41,316 bases of DNA from Deltaproteobacteria bacterium (GCA_023265625.1 JAHFST010000017.1:1-41316); one strand, 5' to 3'; positions 8,122 through 16,760 are shown, numbered from the stretch's first letter. The notes: generated by a model from the letters alone, not told the origin. Translations and numbers: made by a program.

Positions 8122-9306
8122 ATGTCCATCGCACTCAGCGGGTTAGCAGGTCGTCAACCGACCACTTTAAGTGTTGGTTTCTACAATACCCACCTGTTTG
8201 GCAGCACGGGCAAATTCGACGGTCAAGAAACCGGTCTGCATTTTTGCGACGACGAACGCGCGGATCAGATTGAGTTGAAGATGCGGCATTGTTTGCCGGA
8301 TGTCTTCGGGTTGTGCGAGGTATGGGACAAGGCACAGGCCCGGCGTCTGGGTTGCGGGCTCCTTGACGTTTACCCCTCGCAACACACGGGGCCCTCCGCC
8401 GGAGGGATTGGCGATTTAGTGGCTCACCTGCGGCGCGCGCGTCCCCGGTTGGCCTCTTTGGTGGATCATCGTGCCGCCGACATTGTGAAGGCGATCGGGC
8501 AAACCCGCTACCAAGAAGAAGGCCGGACCGTAGGACTCATGAAACGTCTGAAAAATCTGGTGGGTGAAAACACCATCGCTTGGGTGTTGCATCAATTAGC
8601 AGGGCACCCCGTGCCCTGGGGTTCCGGGCTGATGCTCTTTAGCCGCTATCCCATGATCGCCCGATTTTTTCTCAAACATCCCAAGGTGGCGGACTATGAG
8701 CGGTTTGCCTTTAAGGGAGTGCTCGGGGCCATCCTCCAGTTGAGTCCCGAATCGTTTGTGACCGTGATGGTGACACACCTGCAGGAAGGGACGTCGCCGG
8801 CCGCCGTCGAGGCGCGCGTGGCGCAGGCGCGTCAGATCTTGCAAGTGAGTGAGGCGATCTCTGAAGTGACCCCGGTTGTCGTGATGGGGGATATGAATGT
8901 CCATGCGGATTCGGTCTTGGTCACCGGGGCCAATAACATTGTGATGGGGCCCAGTGCGGAATATGATCGCATGTTTGCCCATGTTGGCATGATCGATTCT
9001 TATCGCGCGGTTTATCCCCATGCGGCGCAACACCCGGGATTCACCTATGACCCGACCCATCCCATGGCAGAGGCCTTTGCCGGGGGTAGGGTGGCGGAAC
9101 CGCCAATGCGGCTCGATTTGATCCTGGCCTCGAAGGGGGTGGAGGTCTTGAAGAGCCGAGTTTTGGTGGATGAATTTCGTGATCCTCAAGGATCCTTTGG
9201 CCTCTCCGACCACCATGCTGTGGGTGCGGCTCTTAGCGTTCATCCCAGTCATCCTGCTAGTGAACAATTGCTTCAGCGTATTTCCCACAACTTTTATACC
9301 AGTTAG
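8122..9306 (+). CDS. Endonuclease/exonuclease/phosphatase (EEP) family protein
   Basis: This 394-aa protein has the motif order of the EEP superfamily (DNase I, AP endonuclease, sphingomyelinase and inositol phosphatase folds). N22 lies in GFYNTHLF, metal-binding E66 in LCEVW, H219 in THLQ, D257-N259 in GDMNVH and D363-H364 in the C-terminal SDHH. All catalytic positions are kept, so it should be an active Mg-dependent phosphodiesterase. The substrate (nucleic acid, lipid or phosphate ester) cannot be read from sequence. There is no signal peptide. AAGGAGG lies seven bases before the ATG. It is followed after 14 bases by the next gene, so the two probably form an operon with the 395-aa unknown. 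Confidence 0.88.
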   Translation: MSIALSGLAGRQPTTLSVGFYNTHLFGSTGKFDGQETGLHFCDDERADQIELKMRHCLPDVFGLCEVWDKAQARRLGCGLLDVYPSQHTGPSAGGIGDLVAHLRRARPRLASLVDHRAADIVKAIGQTRYQEEGRTVGLMKRLKNLVGENTIAWVLHQLAGHPVPWGSGLMLFSRYPMIARFFLKHPKVADYERFAFKGVLGAILQLSPESFVTVMVTHLQEGTSPAAVEARVAQARQILQVSEAISEVTPVVVMGDMNVHADSVLVTGANNIVMGPSAEYDRMFAHVGMIDSYRAVYPHAAQHPGFTYDPTHPMAEAFAGGRVAEPPMRLDLILASKGVEVLKSRVLVDEFRDPQGSFGLSDHHAVGAALSVHPSHPASEQLLQRISHNFYTS

Positions 9307-9320
9307 CCGATAATTTATTC

Positions 9321-10508
9321 ATGTCATTGGAAGCTTTATATCGCGTGAAGAGTTGGCTAAGTGCCTTTGAGCATTACGGCGCTAATCCCTCCAACGGCTG
9401 GTTGCCGGCGGGGCGGGCGATGGGACAGATTTTGTTGGAGTCATCCGAATTTTCCAATCTGGCACCTCCATTACTCTCGGGTGATCCTGTCCAGGTCATT
9501 ACCGGAATCAGGGCCTTGCGGGTTGTTTCTGAGGCACAGAAATATTTGACTCACGTCCTCGAGGGAACTGCGGGAGAACGGCAAGATGTCTTGATTCATG
9601 AGGGAACTCTCCCAGCCTCCATCGTAGCGCTTGCGCAAAAGGCAATATGGAATTTTACGGCCTTGCCGCAAGGGTCCCTGCCGCTCGGAATGCTCGATGC
9701 CACCCCGCAAGCCAGAAAAAAGGCCTTCCTTGGTTTTCTTGAGTCGAACGAATGCCCCGTCGATCGATTTCTGTTTCGTGGGCTTCCCGCCAACCGGCTT
9801 GGGGCATTGCTAGCCGGGGAGCGGGAGCATCCGGAGAGTGGAGGCGTCTATGCCTACGAGGCAGCCGATTTAATGGTTCCATTTGGTCTGACTCAGGACA
9901 TCGACCCTTTTTCATTTCCCTATCTGGTGTGTTACCGTCGCGATCATTTTGCAAAATTTGATACCTTGCAACGAGATTTTTGGCACTGGCATCCGGTCCA
10001 CTATTCCCGTTCGGCGCGCCATTTTGAGGAGACGGTGGCGGGCGTGGTCGATTTTTCCATGGGGCAGGTTTATCCCTCCATTGGTGATCTTCGAGCGGCC
10101 GAGGCGCATCAAAATTATGGAATGATGGTCGAGGGGATGCTGTTGGCCATTGAAGAGAGCCCTTCCTGCGTCAAGACCATACGGGGTCACTTGGTTGAAA
10201 ATCGCTCGTTTTCTCCCTTCAAAAAACAGGCGATCTTCCTGGCTGCTGGCCACTACATGCAACATCGTTTCCCCGGTGGCTGGCGCTTCCATGCCGTGCG
10301 GGAACAGGATGATTCGTATGCCTTCCTGGGTGCCTTTCATGCCTTGGTGATCCGGGGTCGGGGACCGTTTGCCGGACATATCCTCTCCGGAAAAATCATG
10401 GACCAAGCCTGGTACGATGCCGCTACCCTCGATTATGGGCCGTTGCATTGCTACAGCTGTGCGGAGGAGCGGGTGGGGAGGCGGCCGTGTAATTTTGAAG
10501 AGGGATAA
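9321..10508 (+). CDS. Conserved-looking protein of unknown function (395 aa)
   Basis: This is a soluble 395-aa protein without signal peptide or membrane span, and I do not recognise its family. Notable patterns are an aromatic/histidine-rich stretch RDFWHWHPVHYSRSARHF near residues 218-235, HYMQHRFPGGWRFH near 312-325, and a Cys-rich end (CYSCAEERVGRRPC). These could form a metal or cofactor site. It starts 14 bases after the EEP gene with only a weak ribosome binding site, which suggests translational coupling. The next gene begins about 70 bases later in the same direction. Function is open; a role alongside the EEP enzyme is only an inference from position. Confidence 0.65.
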   Translation: MSLEALYRVKSWLSAFEHYGANPSNGWLPAGRAMGQILLESSEFSNLAPPLLSGDPVQVITGIRALRVVSEAQKYLTHVLEGTAGERQDVLIHEGTLPASIVALAQKAIWNFTALPQGSLPLGMLDATPQARKKAFLGFLESNECPVDRFLFRGLPANRLGALLAGEREHPESGGVYAYEAADLMVPFGLTQDIDPFSFPYLVCYRRDHFAKFDTLQRDFWHWHPVHYSRSARHFEETVAGVVDFSMGQVYPSIGDLRAAEAHQNYGMMVEGMLLAIEESPSCVKTIRGHLVENRSFSPFKKQAIFLAAGHYMQHRFPGGWRFHAVREQDDSYAFLGAFHALVIRGRGPFAGHILSGKIMDQAWYDAATLDYGPLHCYSCAEERVGRRPCNFEEG

Positions 10509-10576
10509 AAGCGCAACTTTTTCTTGCGCGAGCCGATAACTATCATAGAATGAGCTGTTAATTGGGGTTAAAAAAT

Positions 10577-12391
10577 ATGATCACGGTCAGAAGCAATTTT
10601 CTTCAGTTAGTGCCGCCTCCACAGGTTCACGTGGAAGCGGTTGCCCCTCCCTCTTTGATGGATTCTTATTTGTCAGCGGATGGCGACGGCCCAGTGACGG
10701 AGCAAGATTGGAAGGCGGCCTTTAACATGTTGCAGCCAGAAAGAGAACAGCCGGGACCTCAGCTTTTCTTGGTGCCTAAACCCAAGTGGTTTGAACGGTC
10801 GCTCTCAACACCCACAGTGACTGCTGCCTCTCAAGAACCTTCCTCAGAACCCAGAAGCAATGTCATCGTTCCTCTGGAAGATACCACCCTTCTGTTGCTT
10901 GCCGCAACTCCCCCTGTGGGTGGCAGCGCGTTGGATCGCCTCGCTTACCGCATTTTTATGGGGCAATTAGGAGACGCGGTTGCGTCTTGGGAGGCAGATC
11001 CTTCATCGCTTTATGGTCAGCACCTGCTATTTGTAGGTGAGGCGCCTCGCTTTGATCCAAGTTATGCTGAAGATGTGCGTCATGATGCCATGCATCCTGC
11101 AGCCAGAAGGGCGAAGGCTCGATGGTTTTTACGGGAACCATCGCCTGCTATTGGCGACTCGGGAGGACCTTCATCGACTATTCTCGACGATCTGAATCCT
11201 GGGGTCTTGCGCGACCGAGTGGCGCAGGCTTGGTTTAGAGGTTCTGATCCGGTTGGTGTTTTTCCAGATATTGCAAAACAAGCCGCCGATTTGATGGCAA
11301 GACGCTCTATTCCTTACAAAGAAGATGTGCTGAGTGTTGCGGACTCTTATCGTGAGTTATTGTTTAACAATATGAAGACTGCGGTAGCCTCATTGATAGA
11401 ATTAACGAAAGGACAGCGGCTTTTTGATGAGGTTGTTAAAATTTTCTTCTCCCGTGTTTTTTTTCGGGACAACCTTGATAAGTCCTTTTTGGAGCAATGT
11501 TTTGTAAGACTGTTTCTTTTGCCGGCTTTCCATACTTTCAGTGAAACGGAATGTTTTTCTTTTATGAGGGGGTTCAGAAGTGGGTTTTTTACCGCCCAAT
11601 TTTTTGAATTGGCCTATCAAGGATTGCATGATGCGGCGGCTGCAGTTTGGGGAACGCCTATTCCCGTTTACTCCACCGAATTGCGTAATGATCAGTTTTT
11701 TAAGTTAGTCTTGCACCGTTTGTTACCTGCGCTTGAACTTGGAGAGGTGCATCCGATTATTCACTTGGTTGGTGATGGAGAAGGATCTTCTACAGTCAGG
11801 TTCCTTGAATTGCTCGGAGAGGAACGTTGGTCCGATACTACGGTGGTTTCATCAAATCTGATGCGTGACTTGACCTACCGAACCAGTGGAGATTTGAGCA
11901 CCATTCGGGGAAGTAATGGACAGTTACTTTTGACAAGGAGAGGAAATCAAGTTTTCTCCGGCAAAGAAAGCGATGGTCAATGCGATAATGGGGTGGACCA
12001 TTCTTGCACCATCCCGCTTATTGATGATCGCTTAGCAGATGGATTGCTTCGGTATCCAAACAATATTTTTTCTGCAGAGGCTGATTTGTTCGATACTAAT
12101 TCACTGGTGCGGGCCACGGGTGGTCACAAGGCCCATGTATTGCTTTTATTGAATGTATTAACAGCGGGGCGATTTTCAAAAAAACAGCTCCAGTTATCGC
12201 TTCGGAATTTAGGCCAATCCGTGGAGGAAGGTGGTTTTATCCTTATTGGAGGGCTTTCGTTTCGTGCGTGGCGGGGTTGTGAAGGGACAGTCTATCAAAA
12301 AAGAGGGACCTCTCTATTTCGTGTGGATGATCGTTTTGGCATTGATGTGATCTCAACAATTCAGTTCGATCCGGTTATTGCAGTTGATTAG
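10577..12391 (+). CDS. Large protein with divergent C-terminal methyltransferase-like domain
   Basis: This 604-aa protein has a low-complexity, Pro-rich N-terminal about 100 residues, a helical middle part and a C-terminal Rossmann-like domain. The last shows IIHLVGDGEGSSTVRFLELLG (about residues 392-412, motif I-like GDGEG) and AHVLLLLNVLTAGRFSKKQL (about 519-538), followed by LGQSVEEGGFILIGG, as in class I SAM-dependent methyltransferases. The acidic residue that normally ends strand 2 is not obvious, so this may be an inactive or different Rossmann enzyme. The ATG at 10577 is chosen over a TTG 15 bases upstream. It is the last gene of a rightward group with the EEP and 395-aa genes, about 70 bases after the latter. 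Confidence 0.6.
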   Translation: MITVRSNFLQLVPPPQVHVEAVAPPSLMDSYLSADGDGPVTEQDWKAAFNMLQPEREQPGPQLFLVPKPKWFERSLSTPTVTAASQEPSSEPRSNVIVPLEDTTLLLLAATPPVGGSALDRLAYRIFMGQLGDAVASWEADPSSLYGQHLLFVGEAPRFDPSYAEDVRHDAMHPAARRAKARWFLREPSPAIGDSGGPSSTILDDLNPGVLRDRVAQAWFRGSDPVGVFPDIAKQAADLMARRSIPYKEDVLSVADSYRELLFNNMKTAVASLIELTKGQRLFDEVVKIFFSRVFFRDNLDKSFLEQCFVRLFLLPAFHTFSETECFSFMRGFRSGFFTAQFFELAYQGLHDAAAAVWGTPIPVYSTELRNDQFFKLVLHRLLPALELGEVHPIIHLVGDGEGSSTVRFLELLGEERWSDTTVVSSNLMRDLTYRTSGDLSTIRGSNGQLLLTRRGNQVFSGKESDGQCDNGVDHSCTIPLIDDRLADGLLRYPNNIFSAEADLFDTNSLVRATGGHKAHVLLLLNVLTAGRFSKKQLQLSLRNLGQSVEEGGFILIGGLSFRAWRGCEGTVYQKRGTSLFRVDDRFGIDVISTIQFDPVIAVD

Positions 12392-12412
12392 GTAACGATT
12401 GGGATTACTCAC

Positions 12413-12510
12413 TCAAGCTACGGCATAACGTCGAATATCCACTTGAATACCTTGTTGAGAGGCCCGCTCAGCCTCCTGCCAAAGTTGTGAGGTCGATTTT
12501 ATTGTGGAAA
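12413..12510 (-). pseudogene. Possible 3' remnant of a small gene
   Basis: On the minus strand a frame ends with QLWQEAERASQQGIQVDIRRYAVA and a TGA stop. That looks like a genuine protein C-terminus but has no credible start, because upstream it runs antisense into the DUF433 gene. It may be what remains of an older toxin-antitoxin or orphan gene displaced by the present module. Family not recognised; chance coding cannot be excluded. Confidence 0.2.
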
Positions 12511-12540
12511 ATCGAGGTTTGTTAGCGTAGGATGGTTTGA

Positions 12541-12774
12541 ATGAGCGAATGGCAGGGACATATTGTTGCCGATCCAAAGATCCTGGTGGGAAAACCGGTT
12601 GTTAAGGGAACCCGGCTGGCGGTTGAATTGATTATCGATCTGTTGGCCCAGGGCTGGTCGGAAGAGCAAATTCTGAAAAATTATCCTGGTTTGACGCAGG
12701 AAGGTATTCAAGCTTGCCTAAGTTATGCTCGAGATACTCTCAAAGCTGAAAAAGTTTTTCTCCTGAACGTTTGA
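12541..12774 (+). CDS. DUF433 antitoxin-like protein
   Basis: This 77-aa protein has the full DUF433 signature: ILVGKPVVKGTRLAVELIIDLLAQGWSEEQILKNYPGLTQEGIQACLSYA, an N-terminal strand-turn (GKPVVKGTR) followed by a helix-turn-helix-like part. DUF433 proteins are usually paired with DUF5615 PIN-like proteins and are taken to be antitoxins and DNA-binding repressors. Here the DUF5615 gene follows after four bases. Shine-Dalgarno is weak (GGATGG about seven bases before the ATG). Confidence 0.88.
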   Translation: MSEWQGHIVADPKILVGKPVVKGTRLAVELIIDLLAQGWSEEQILKNYPGLTQEGIQACLSYARDTLKAEKVFLLNV

Positions 12775-12778
12775 CCCT

Positions 12779-13144
12779 ATGCGCCTTCTTGCCAATGAGA
12801 ATTTTCCCGAAGTGGCGGTTTCGGCGCTCCGGGAGCGTGGCCATGATGTTTTTTGGGTTCGAACCGAAGCCCCTGGCAGTGCGGATCGTGACATCCTGGA
12901 ACTTGCTCAAAGAGAAAAACGCATTTTGGTTACCTTTGACAAAGATTTTGGCGAACTTGCCTTTCGCTTCGGCCTTCCGGCATCCAGTGGGATTATCTTA
13001 TTTCGTATTTCTATGTCTTCTCCCGATTATGTCGCCCGGGTTGCGGTTGCCGCCTTAGACGGTCAAATCGAATGGGAGGATCATTTTGCCGTCATCGAAG
13101 AACATCAAATTCGCCTGACACGTCTGCCAAGAACCAAACATTAA
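12779..13144 (+). CDS. DUF5615 PIN-like toxin
   Basis: This 121-aa protein begins MRLLANENFPEVAVSALRERGHDV, the conserved DUF5615 start, and carries ILVTFDKDFGELAF (about residues 48-61) with the second acidic cluster. The fold is PIN-like, so a ribonuclease-type toxin paired with the upstream DUF433 protein is the usual interpretation. The first acidic position is N6-E7-N8 rather than the more common D-E-N, a variant I have seen in this family, so activity is plausible but not proven. It starts four bases after its antitoxin. Confidence 0.85.
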   Translation: MRLLANENFPEVAVSALRERGHDVFWVRTEAPGSADRDILELAQREKRILVTFDKDFGELAFRFGLPASSGIILFRISMSSPDYVARVAVAALDGQIEWEDHFAVIEEHQIRLTRLPRTKH

Positions 13145-13165
13145 AAAAATGTCGGTTTCATTCTG

Positions 13166-15169
13166 CTACTTCACTCGCGCCCCAGAGGCCAGCGGCCGGT
13201 CCAGGGTGACGATGGAGAGGCCGGTTTCATGGCTAGCGGCCAGGAGCATGCCATTGGATTCCACGCCGCGGATCTTGGCGGGCTTGAGGTTGGCGACGAT
13301 GATGATGCTCTTGCCGACGATCTGTTCCGGCGTGTAGTGTTGCGCAATCCCCGCTACGATTTGGCGTCGTTCCTCGCCAATGGCCACCTGCAATTTGAGC
13401 AATTTATCGGCCCCCTCCACTTTTTCCGCCGCCACGACCTCCGCCACACGGAGTTGGACTTTGGCGAAGTCGCCGATGTCGATCAATTCAGTCGTTTCCA
13501 TTTGATTTCCTTTTTTTGTAGGGGCGTGATTCATCACGCCCTCCGTCTCAATCCTAGGAAACATCGGCTCCCCGATCTTCACGATCAATGGCGCCGGTGT
13601 CTCCCCCCAGGCAATATTTTTAAACGTCTGTGCCGCGATGGGTAATTTATTTTCCAAATCAAGCTGCTGCCAAATCCGCTCAGAGGTGGTTGGCAAGAAG
13701 GGGCGCACCAACAGGGCGATGTTTCGGATCGTGTCCGCCGCATGGTAGAGCACCGCCTCAATCGCCGCCCGATTCCCCTCTTTGAAAAGTTTCCAAGGGG
13801 CCGAGCTGTCGATGTATTTGTCCGTCGCGGCAATGACCTTCCAAATCTCCGCCAAGGCCGCATGAAAATTAATGTCGCCGGATTGGACCGGATCCAACGC
13901 CACGCGCACCCGGTCCAGCGTGGATTCCACGAGGCCTTTCAATTCCGTTTCCCGGTCCTGTAGGGGCAGCCCTATGTGGCTGCCCAGGCTGCCCGGGCGG
14001 CCACGCAGGGCCGCCCCTACGTCCAACGTCCCCCCCAAATATTTATTCACCATCCCCAACGTCCGATTCAACACATTCCCCAAATCATTCGCCAAATCGC
14101 TGTTGTACCGTTTAATAAAATTATCCCAGGTAAAATCCCCATCCGAACCAAAGCTGGACTCGCGGAGCAGGTAGTAGCGCAGGGCGTCCGCCCCATATTG
14201 CGGGATAACATCGAGCGGGGTGACGATGTTGCCGAGCGACTTGCTCATCTTCTCGCCTTTAAGAAAAACAAACCCATGCCCAAATACCGTCTTAGGCAAC
14301 GGCAACCCCGCACTCATCAACATGGCGGGCCAGATCACGCAGTGAAACCGGGTAATGTCCTTACCGATGATATGCATGTCGGCGGGCCACCATTTCTGTA
14401 GGGGCGATCCTTGTGATCGCCCCGGGGCGAATACAAGATTCGCCCCTACGTCATCCCCGTAACCAATCGCCGACAAATAATTAACCAACGCATCAAACCA
14501 CACATACACCACATGTTTCTTATCAATCGGGAGCGGGATCCCCCAGTCAAACGAGGAACGGGAGACGCTGATGTCCTGCAGACCGCTCTCCACGAGTCGC
14601 ACCACTTCGTTGCGCCGGATCTCCGGGAGGATGAACTCCGGATGTTGTTGGTAGTGGTTGAGCAATTTTTGTTGATAGGCGGAGAGTTTGAAAAAATAGT
14701 TGTCTTCCTTGAGCCACTTCGGCTTGCTCTTGTGATTGGGACAGACCCCATCGACTAGGTCCTTCTCGGTAAAAAAGGCCTCGCAGGACTCGCAGTACCA
14801 GCCTTCATACGGGGCCTGATAAATATCACCCTTGTCGTAAATCACCTGAAAGAGCTTGGTGACCCCTTGGTGGTGACGCGGCTCCGAGGTCTGGATGAAA
14901 TCGTCACAGGAGATCCCCATTTGCTGCCAGATCGCCAAAAACTTTTCCCGCATCTGGTCGCAATAGGCCTTGGGGGAGAGACCTTGCTGGATCGCCGCCT
15001 TTTGGACATTGACACTATGCTCGTCATTCCCCATCTGAAAATGAACCTCATGCCCGTCCATGCGCATAAACCGGGCCAGGGCATCCGCCCCGATCTTTTC
15101 ATAGGCCGTCCCGATGTGGGGGATGCTGTTGACGTAGTCGATGGCGGTGGTGATGTAGAATTTGGACAT
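13166..15169 (-). CDS. metG: Methionyl-tRNA synthetase
   Basis: This 667-aa enzyme charges tRNA-Met with methionine. The class I signatures are present: HIGT at residues 18-21 and KMSKS at 307-311. A zinc-binding knuckle lies at C126/C129 and C143/H146 (CPNH, as in several bacterial enzymes). An anticodon-binding helical domain follows (about 345-500). The C-terminal tRNA-binding (Trbp111/EMAP-like) domain starts near 563 (IDIGDFAKVQLRVAEV) and makes the enzyme dimeric in relatives. Three palindromic repeats are read through in frame: residues about 241-258, 384-404 and 544-552. All lie in surface loops or linkers, which explains why the gene survives. It is last in the tmk-holB-metG group, five bases after holB. 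Confidence 0.97.
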   Translation of the reverse strand: MSKFYITTAIDYVNSIPHIGTAYEKIGADALARFMRMDGHEVHFQMGNDEHSVNVQKAAIQQGLSPKAYCDQMREKFLAIWQQMGISCDDFIQTSEPRHHQGVTKLFQVIYDKGDIYQAPYEGWYCESCEAFFTEKDLVDGVCPNHKSKPKWLKEDNYFFKLSAYQQKLLNHYQQHPEFILPEIRRNEVVRLVESGLQDISVSRSSFDWGIPLPIDKKHVVYVWFDALVNYLSAIGYGDDVGANLVFAPGRSQGSPLQKWWPADMHIIGKDITRFHCVIWPAMLMSAGLPLPKTVFGHGFVFLKGEKMSKSLGNIVTPLDVIPQYGADALRYYLLRESSFGSDGDFTWDNFIKRYNSDLANDLGNVLNRTLGMVNKYLGGTLDVGAALRGRPGSLGSHIGLPLQDRETELKGLVESTLDRVRVALDPVQSGDINFHAALAEIWKVIAATDKYIDSSAPWKLFKEGNRAAIEAVLYHAADTIRNIALLVRPFLPTTSERIWQQLDLENKLPIAAQTFKNIAWGETPAPLIVKIGEPMFPRIETEGVMNHAPTKKGNQMETTELIDIGDFAKVQLRVAEVVAAEKVEGADKLLKLQVAIGEERRQIVAGIAQHYTPEQIVGKSIIIVANLKPAKIRGVESNGMLLAASHETGLSIVTLDRPLASGARVK
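13517..13541. repeat. TGTAGGGGC palindromic element inside metG (linker)
   Basis: A single hairpin, GGGCGTGA-ttca-TCACGCCC, preceded by TGTAG. It encodes about GVMNHAPT in MetRS, exactly in the linker between the catalytic body and the C-terminal tRNA-binding domain. It is read in a different frame from the other two copies in this gene. Confidence 0.85.
13959..14020. repeat. TGTAGGGGC composite element inside metG (anticodon domain loop)
   Basis: Two hairpins, GGGCAGCC-ctatgt-GGCTGCCC and GGGCGGCC-acgcag-GGCCGCCC, lie between terminal TGTAGGGGC and GCCCCTAC. The element is translated in frame as a 21-residue Gly/Pro-rich insert that begins VGAALRGRPG and ends GLPLQ, after YLGGTLD. Confidence 0.88.
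14397..14449. repeat. TGTAGGGGC composite element inside metG (catalytic domain loop)
   Basis: Two abutting hairpins, GGGCGATC-cttgt-GATCGCCC and GGGCGAAT-acaag-ATTCGCCC, lie between TGTAGGGGC and GCCCCTAC. It is translated in frame as VGANLVFAPGRSQGSPLQ between AIGYGDD and KWWPADMHIIG, where related synthetases have a short loop. The same hairpin pair, with a spacer, occurs at 35275-35346. Confidence 0.9.
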
Positions 15170-15174
15170 GGTTG

Positions 15175-16020
15175 TTACCCAGCTAATCCCATAAAGAGCC
15201 GTTCCAGGGCCAGCGTTTTTTGCACATTCGCCTCTAAGGCCCGTTCCGTTTCGTCGATCAACGCAAAATCAGAAAAGACTCGGTCCGGTGAACGGTTGGG
15301 AGCTACGGACCGGATTCGTTCCAGCTCGTGACGCAGCAACAACCCTTGCTCCGACCCAGTTGACTGATATGCCGCCAAGTCATGCCACCAGGCGCGCAAC
15401 CACTGCATCAAGGTCGGCAGCAGGGGCGCCTCACCGGCCCAGACCTCGGCTTGTTTGGACAGTGCTGCAAACGGGGTGGGGCTCAACAGGGCCGGTAACA
15501 ATTCATTTTGCCAACGCTCGAAGGCCTCCTGGTGATCTTCCGTCAGTTGCCACACGAGGGTGGGTGGGGCGAACAGGATTTTTTGACAGCGCGAACGGAT
15601 GGTGGGGAGGAGCAGGTCCGGCGCGCTGCTGAGTAAGATAAACAGCAAATAGGGTGGGGGTTCCTCCAAAATTTTCAATAGGGCATTGGCCCCGTTGGCC
15701 GTCATTTTTTCCGCCTCGGCGATGACGCAGACCATGCGATCCCCTTCCAGCGGACGAAACAAGACCCGGTGGGAGAGGTCGCGAATCTGTTCGATCTTGA
15801 GGGTGTTTTTTTCCGGGGCGATCCAGATCAAGTCAGGCGGATTTGGTTTGGTGGTTTTCAATAAGCGCTGGCTGAACGCCAGGGCCGTGGCCTGTTTCCC
15901 AGCCCCCTGGGGTCCGGCAAACAGATAGGCCGGAGGGAGGCGACCGGATTCGAGTACCCGATCAAGCAGGGCGCCGACGGCTGAACTGTTCCCAGGATTT
16001 TTGGATTCGTTTAAAGACAT
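15175..16020 (-). CDS. holB: DNA polymerase III delta-prime subunit
   Basis: This 281-aa AAA+ protein is the clamp-loader subunit delta-prime of the replicative polymerase. The pattern AYLFAGPQGAGKQATALAFS (about residues 31-50) is the P-loop, LIWIAPEKNTLKIEQIRDL follows, MVCVIAEAEKMTANGANALLKILEEPP (about 97-122) carries Walker B, sensor-type and conserved ALLKxLEEPP residues, and LLPTIRSRCQ (about 137-146) is the SRC motif. The ATG at 16020 is preferred; a TTG lies 24 bases upstream. The gene overlaps the 3' end of tmk by 59 bases and precedes metG by five, the common bacterial tmk-holB arrangement. Confidence 0.93.
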   Translation of the reverse strand: MSLNESKNPGNSSAVGALLDRVLESGRLPPAYLFAGPQGAGKQATALAFSQRLLKTTKPNPPDLIWIAPEKNTLKIEQIRDLSHRVLFRPLEGDRMVCVIAEAEKMTANGANALLKILEEPPPYLLFILLSSAPDLLLPTIRSRCQKILFAPPTLVWQLTEDHQEAFERWQNELLPALLSPTPFAALSKQAEVWAGEAPLLPTLMQWLRAWWHDLAAYQSTGSEQGLLLRHELERIRSVAPNRSPDRVFSDFALIDETERALEANVQKTLALERLFMGLAG

Positions 16021-16624
16021 TGTTTTTGGTCCCAGAGGCGTCAATGACGACTATTCTTTTCCGATCTTTGGCGGCCAGTGTCAAGTAACCGCTCCGTACC
16101 TGATGATGAAAGGCGAGCGGGAGGGCCTCGAAACGTCCCTCTGAGCTCTTTTGCACCTTGAGCCGATTTTTGGACCGGGCCAGACCGACGGACACCGGTA
16201 GGTCAAAGAGTAGGGTGAGATCCGGCATCAGCCCCCCGGTGGCGACCTGGTTGCACGTCTCCAAAAGTTTTAAGGAGAGGCCGCGCCCGTAGCCTTGATA
16301 GGCCAAGGTGGCGTCGATAAACCGATCACACAAAACGATCTTGCCCTGCCGGAGGGCTGGGCGGATCAGCTCCATGACATGGTCGCGCCGGGCCAGCTCA
16401 TAAAGGAGTATCTCTTGCTGGGTCGAGATCTTGTTTTTTTGGTCCAGCAGGGTTTGGCGAATCCGCTCCGCCAAGGGGGTGCCCCCGGGTTCACGGGTGA
16501 CGACGACTTTTCCCCCTTTTTCTTCCAAATACTGAGCCAGGCGATAAATTTGGGTGCTTTTTCCCGAGCCCTCACCCCCCTCAAAGGTGACAAAGAGGCC
16601 ATGTTGGAGTTTTTTTTGTCGCAT
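15962..16624 (-). CDS. tmk: Thymidylate kinase (dTMP kinase)
   Basis: This 220-aa enzyme phosphorylates dTMP to dTDP for DNA synthesis. The P-loop GGEGSGKST is at about residues 16-24, the dTMP-binding TREPGGTPLAE at about 43-53, and DRFIDATLAYQGYGRG at about 101-116. A lid segment RSKNRLKVQKSSEGRFEAL (about 150-168) completes the active site. The length is normal, and no usable Shine-Dalgarno sequence is visible before the ATG at 16624. It is the first gene of the leftward tmk-holB-metG unit and overlaps holB by 59 bases, so the two are translationally coupled. Confidence 0.95.
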   Translation of the reverse strand: MRQKKLQHGLFVTFEGGEGSGKSTQIYRLAQYLEEKGGKVVVTREPGGTPLAERIRQTLLDQKNKISTQQEILLYELARRDHVMELIRPALRQGKIVLCDRFIDATLAYQGYGRGLSLKLLETCNQVATGGLMPDLTLLFDLPVSVGLARSKNRLKVQKSSEGRFEALPLAFHHQVRSGYLTLAAKDRKRIVVIDASGTKNNVFKRIQKSWEQFSRRRPA

Positions 16625-16660
16625 AGCGTTAATGAAAACACCTAATAATAAAGGCTTTTC

Positions 16661-16689
16661 TTTACAGAGTGGCCGCTTGGCGGTATGAT
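16661..16689 (+). promoter_or_regulatory. Sigma-70-type promoter for the 75-aa gene
   Basis: TTTACA (16661-16666) and TATGAT (16684-16689) are separated by exactly 17 bases, about 70 bases before the small gene at 16761. This is one of the cleanest promoters in the window and supports expression of that otherwise unknown gene. Confidence 0.7.
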
Positions 16690-16760
16690 TACAATATATT
16701 TATTTTTGACGCAACTCTGGGGTGGGGGTCCGTCGATAATCTCAATACTGGGGAGACGCT

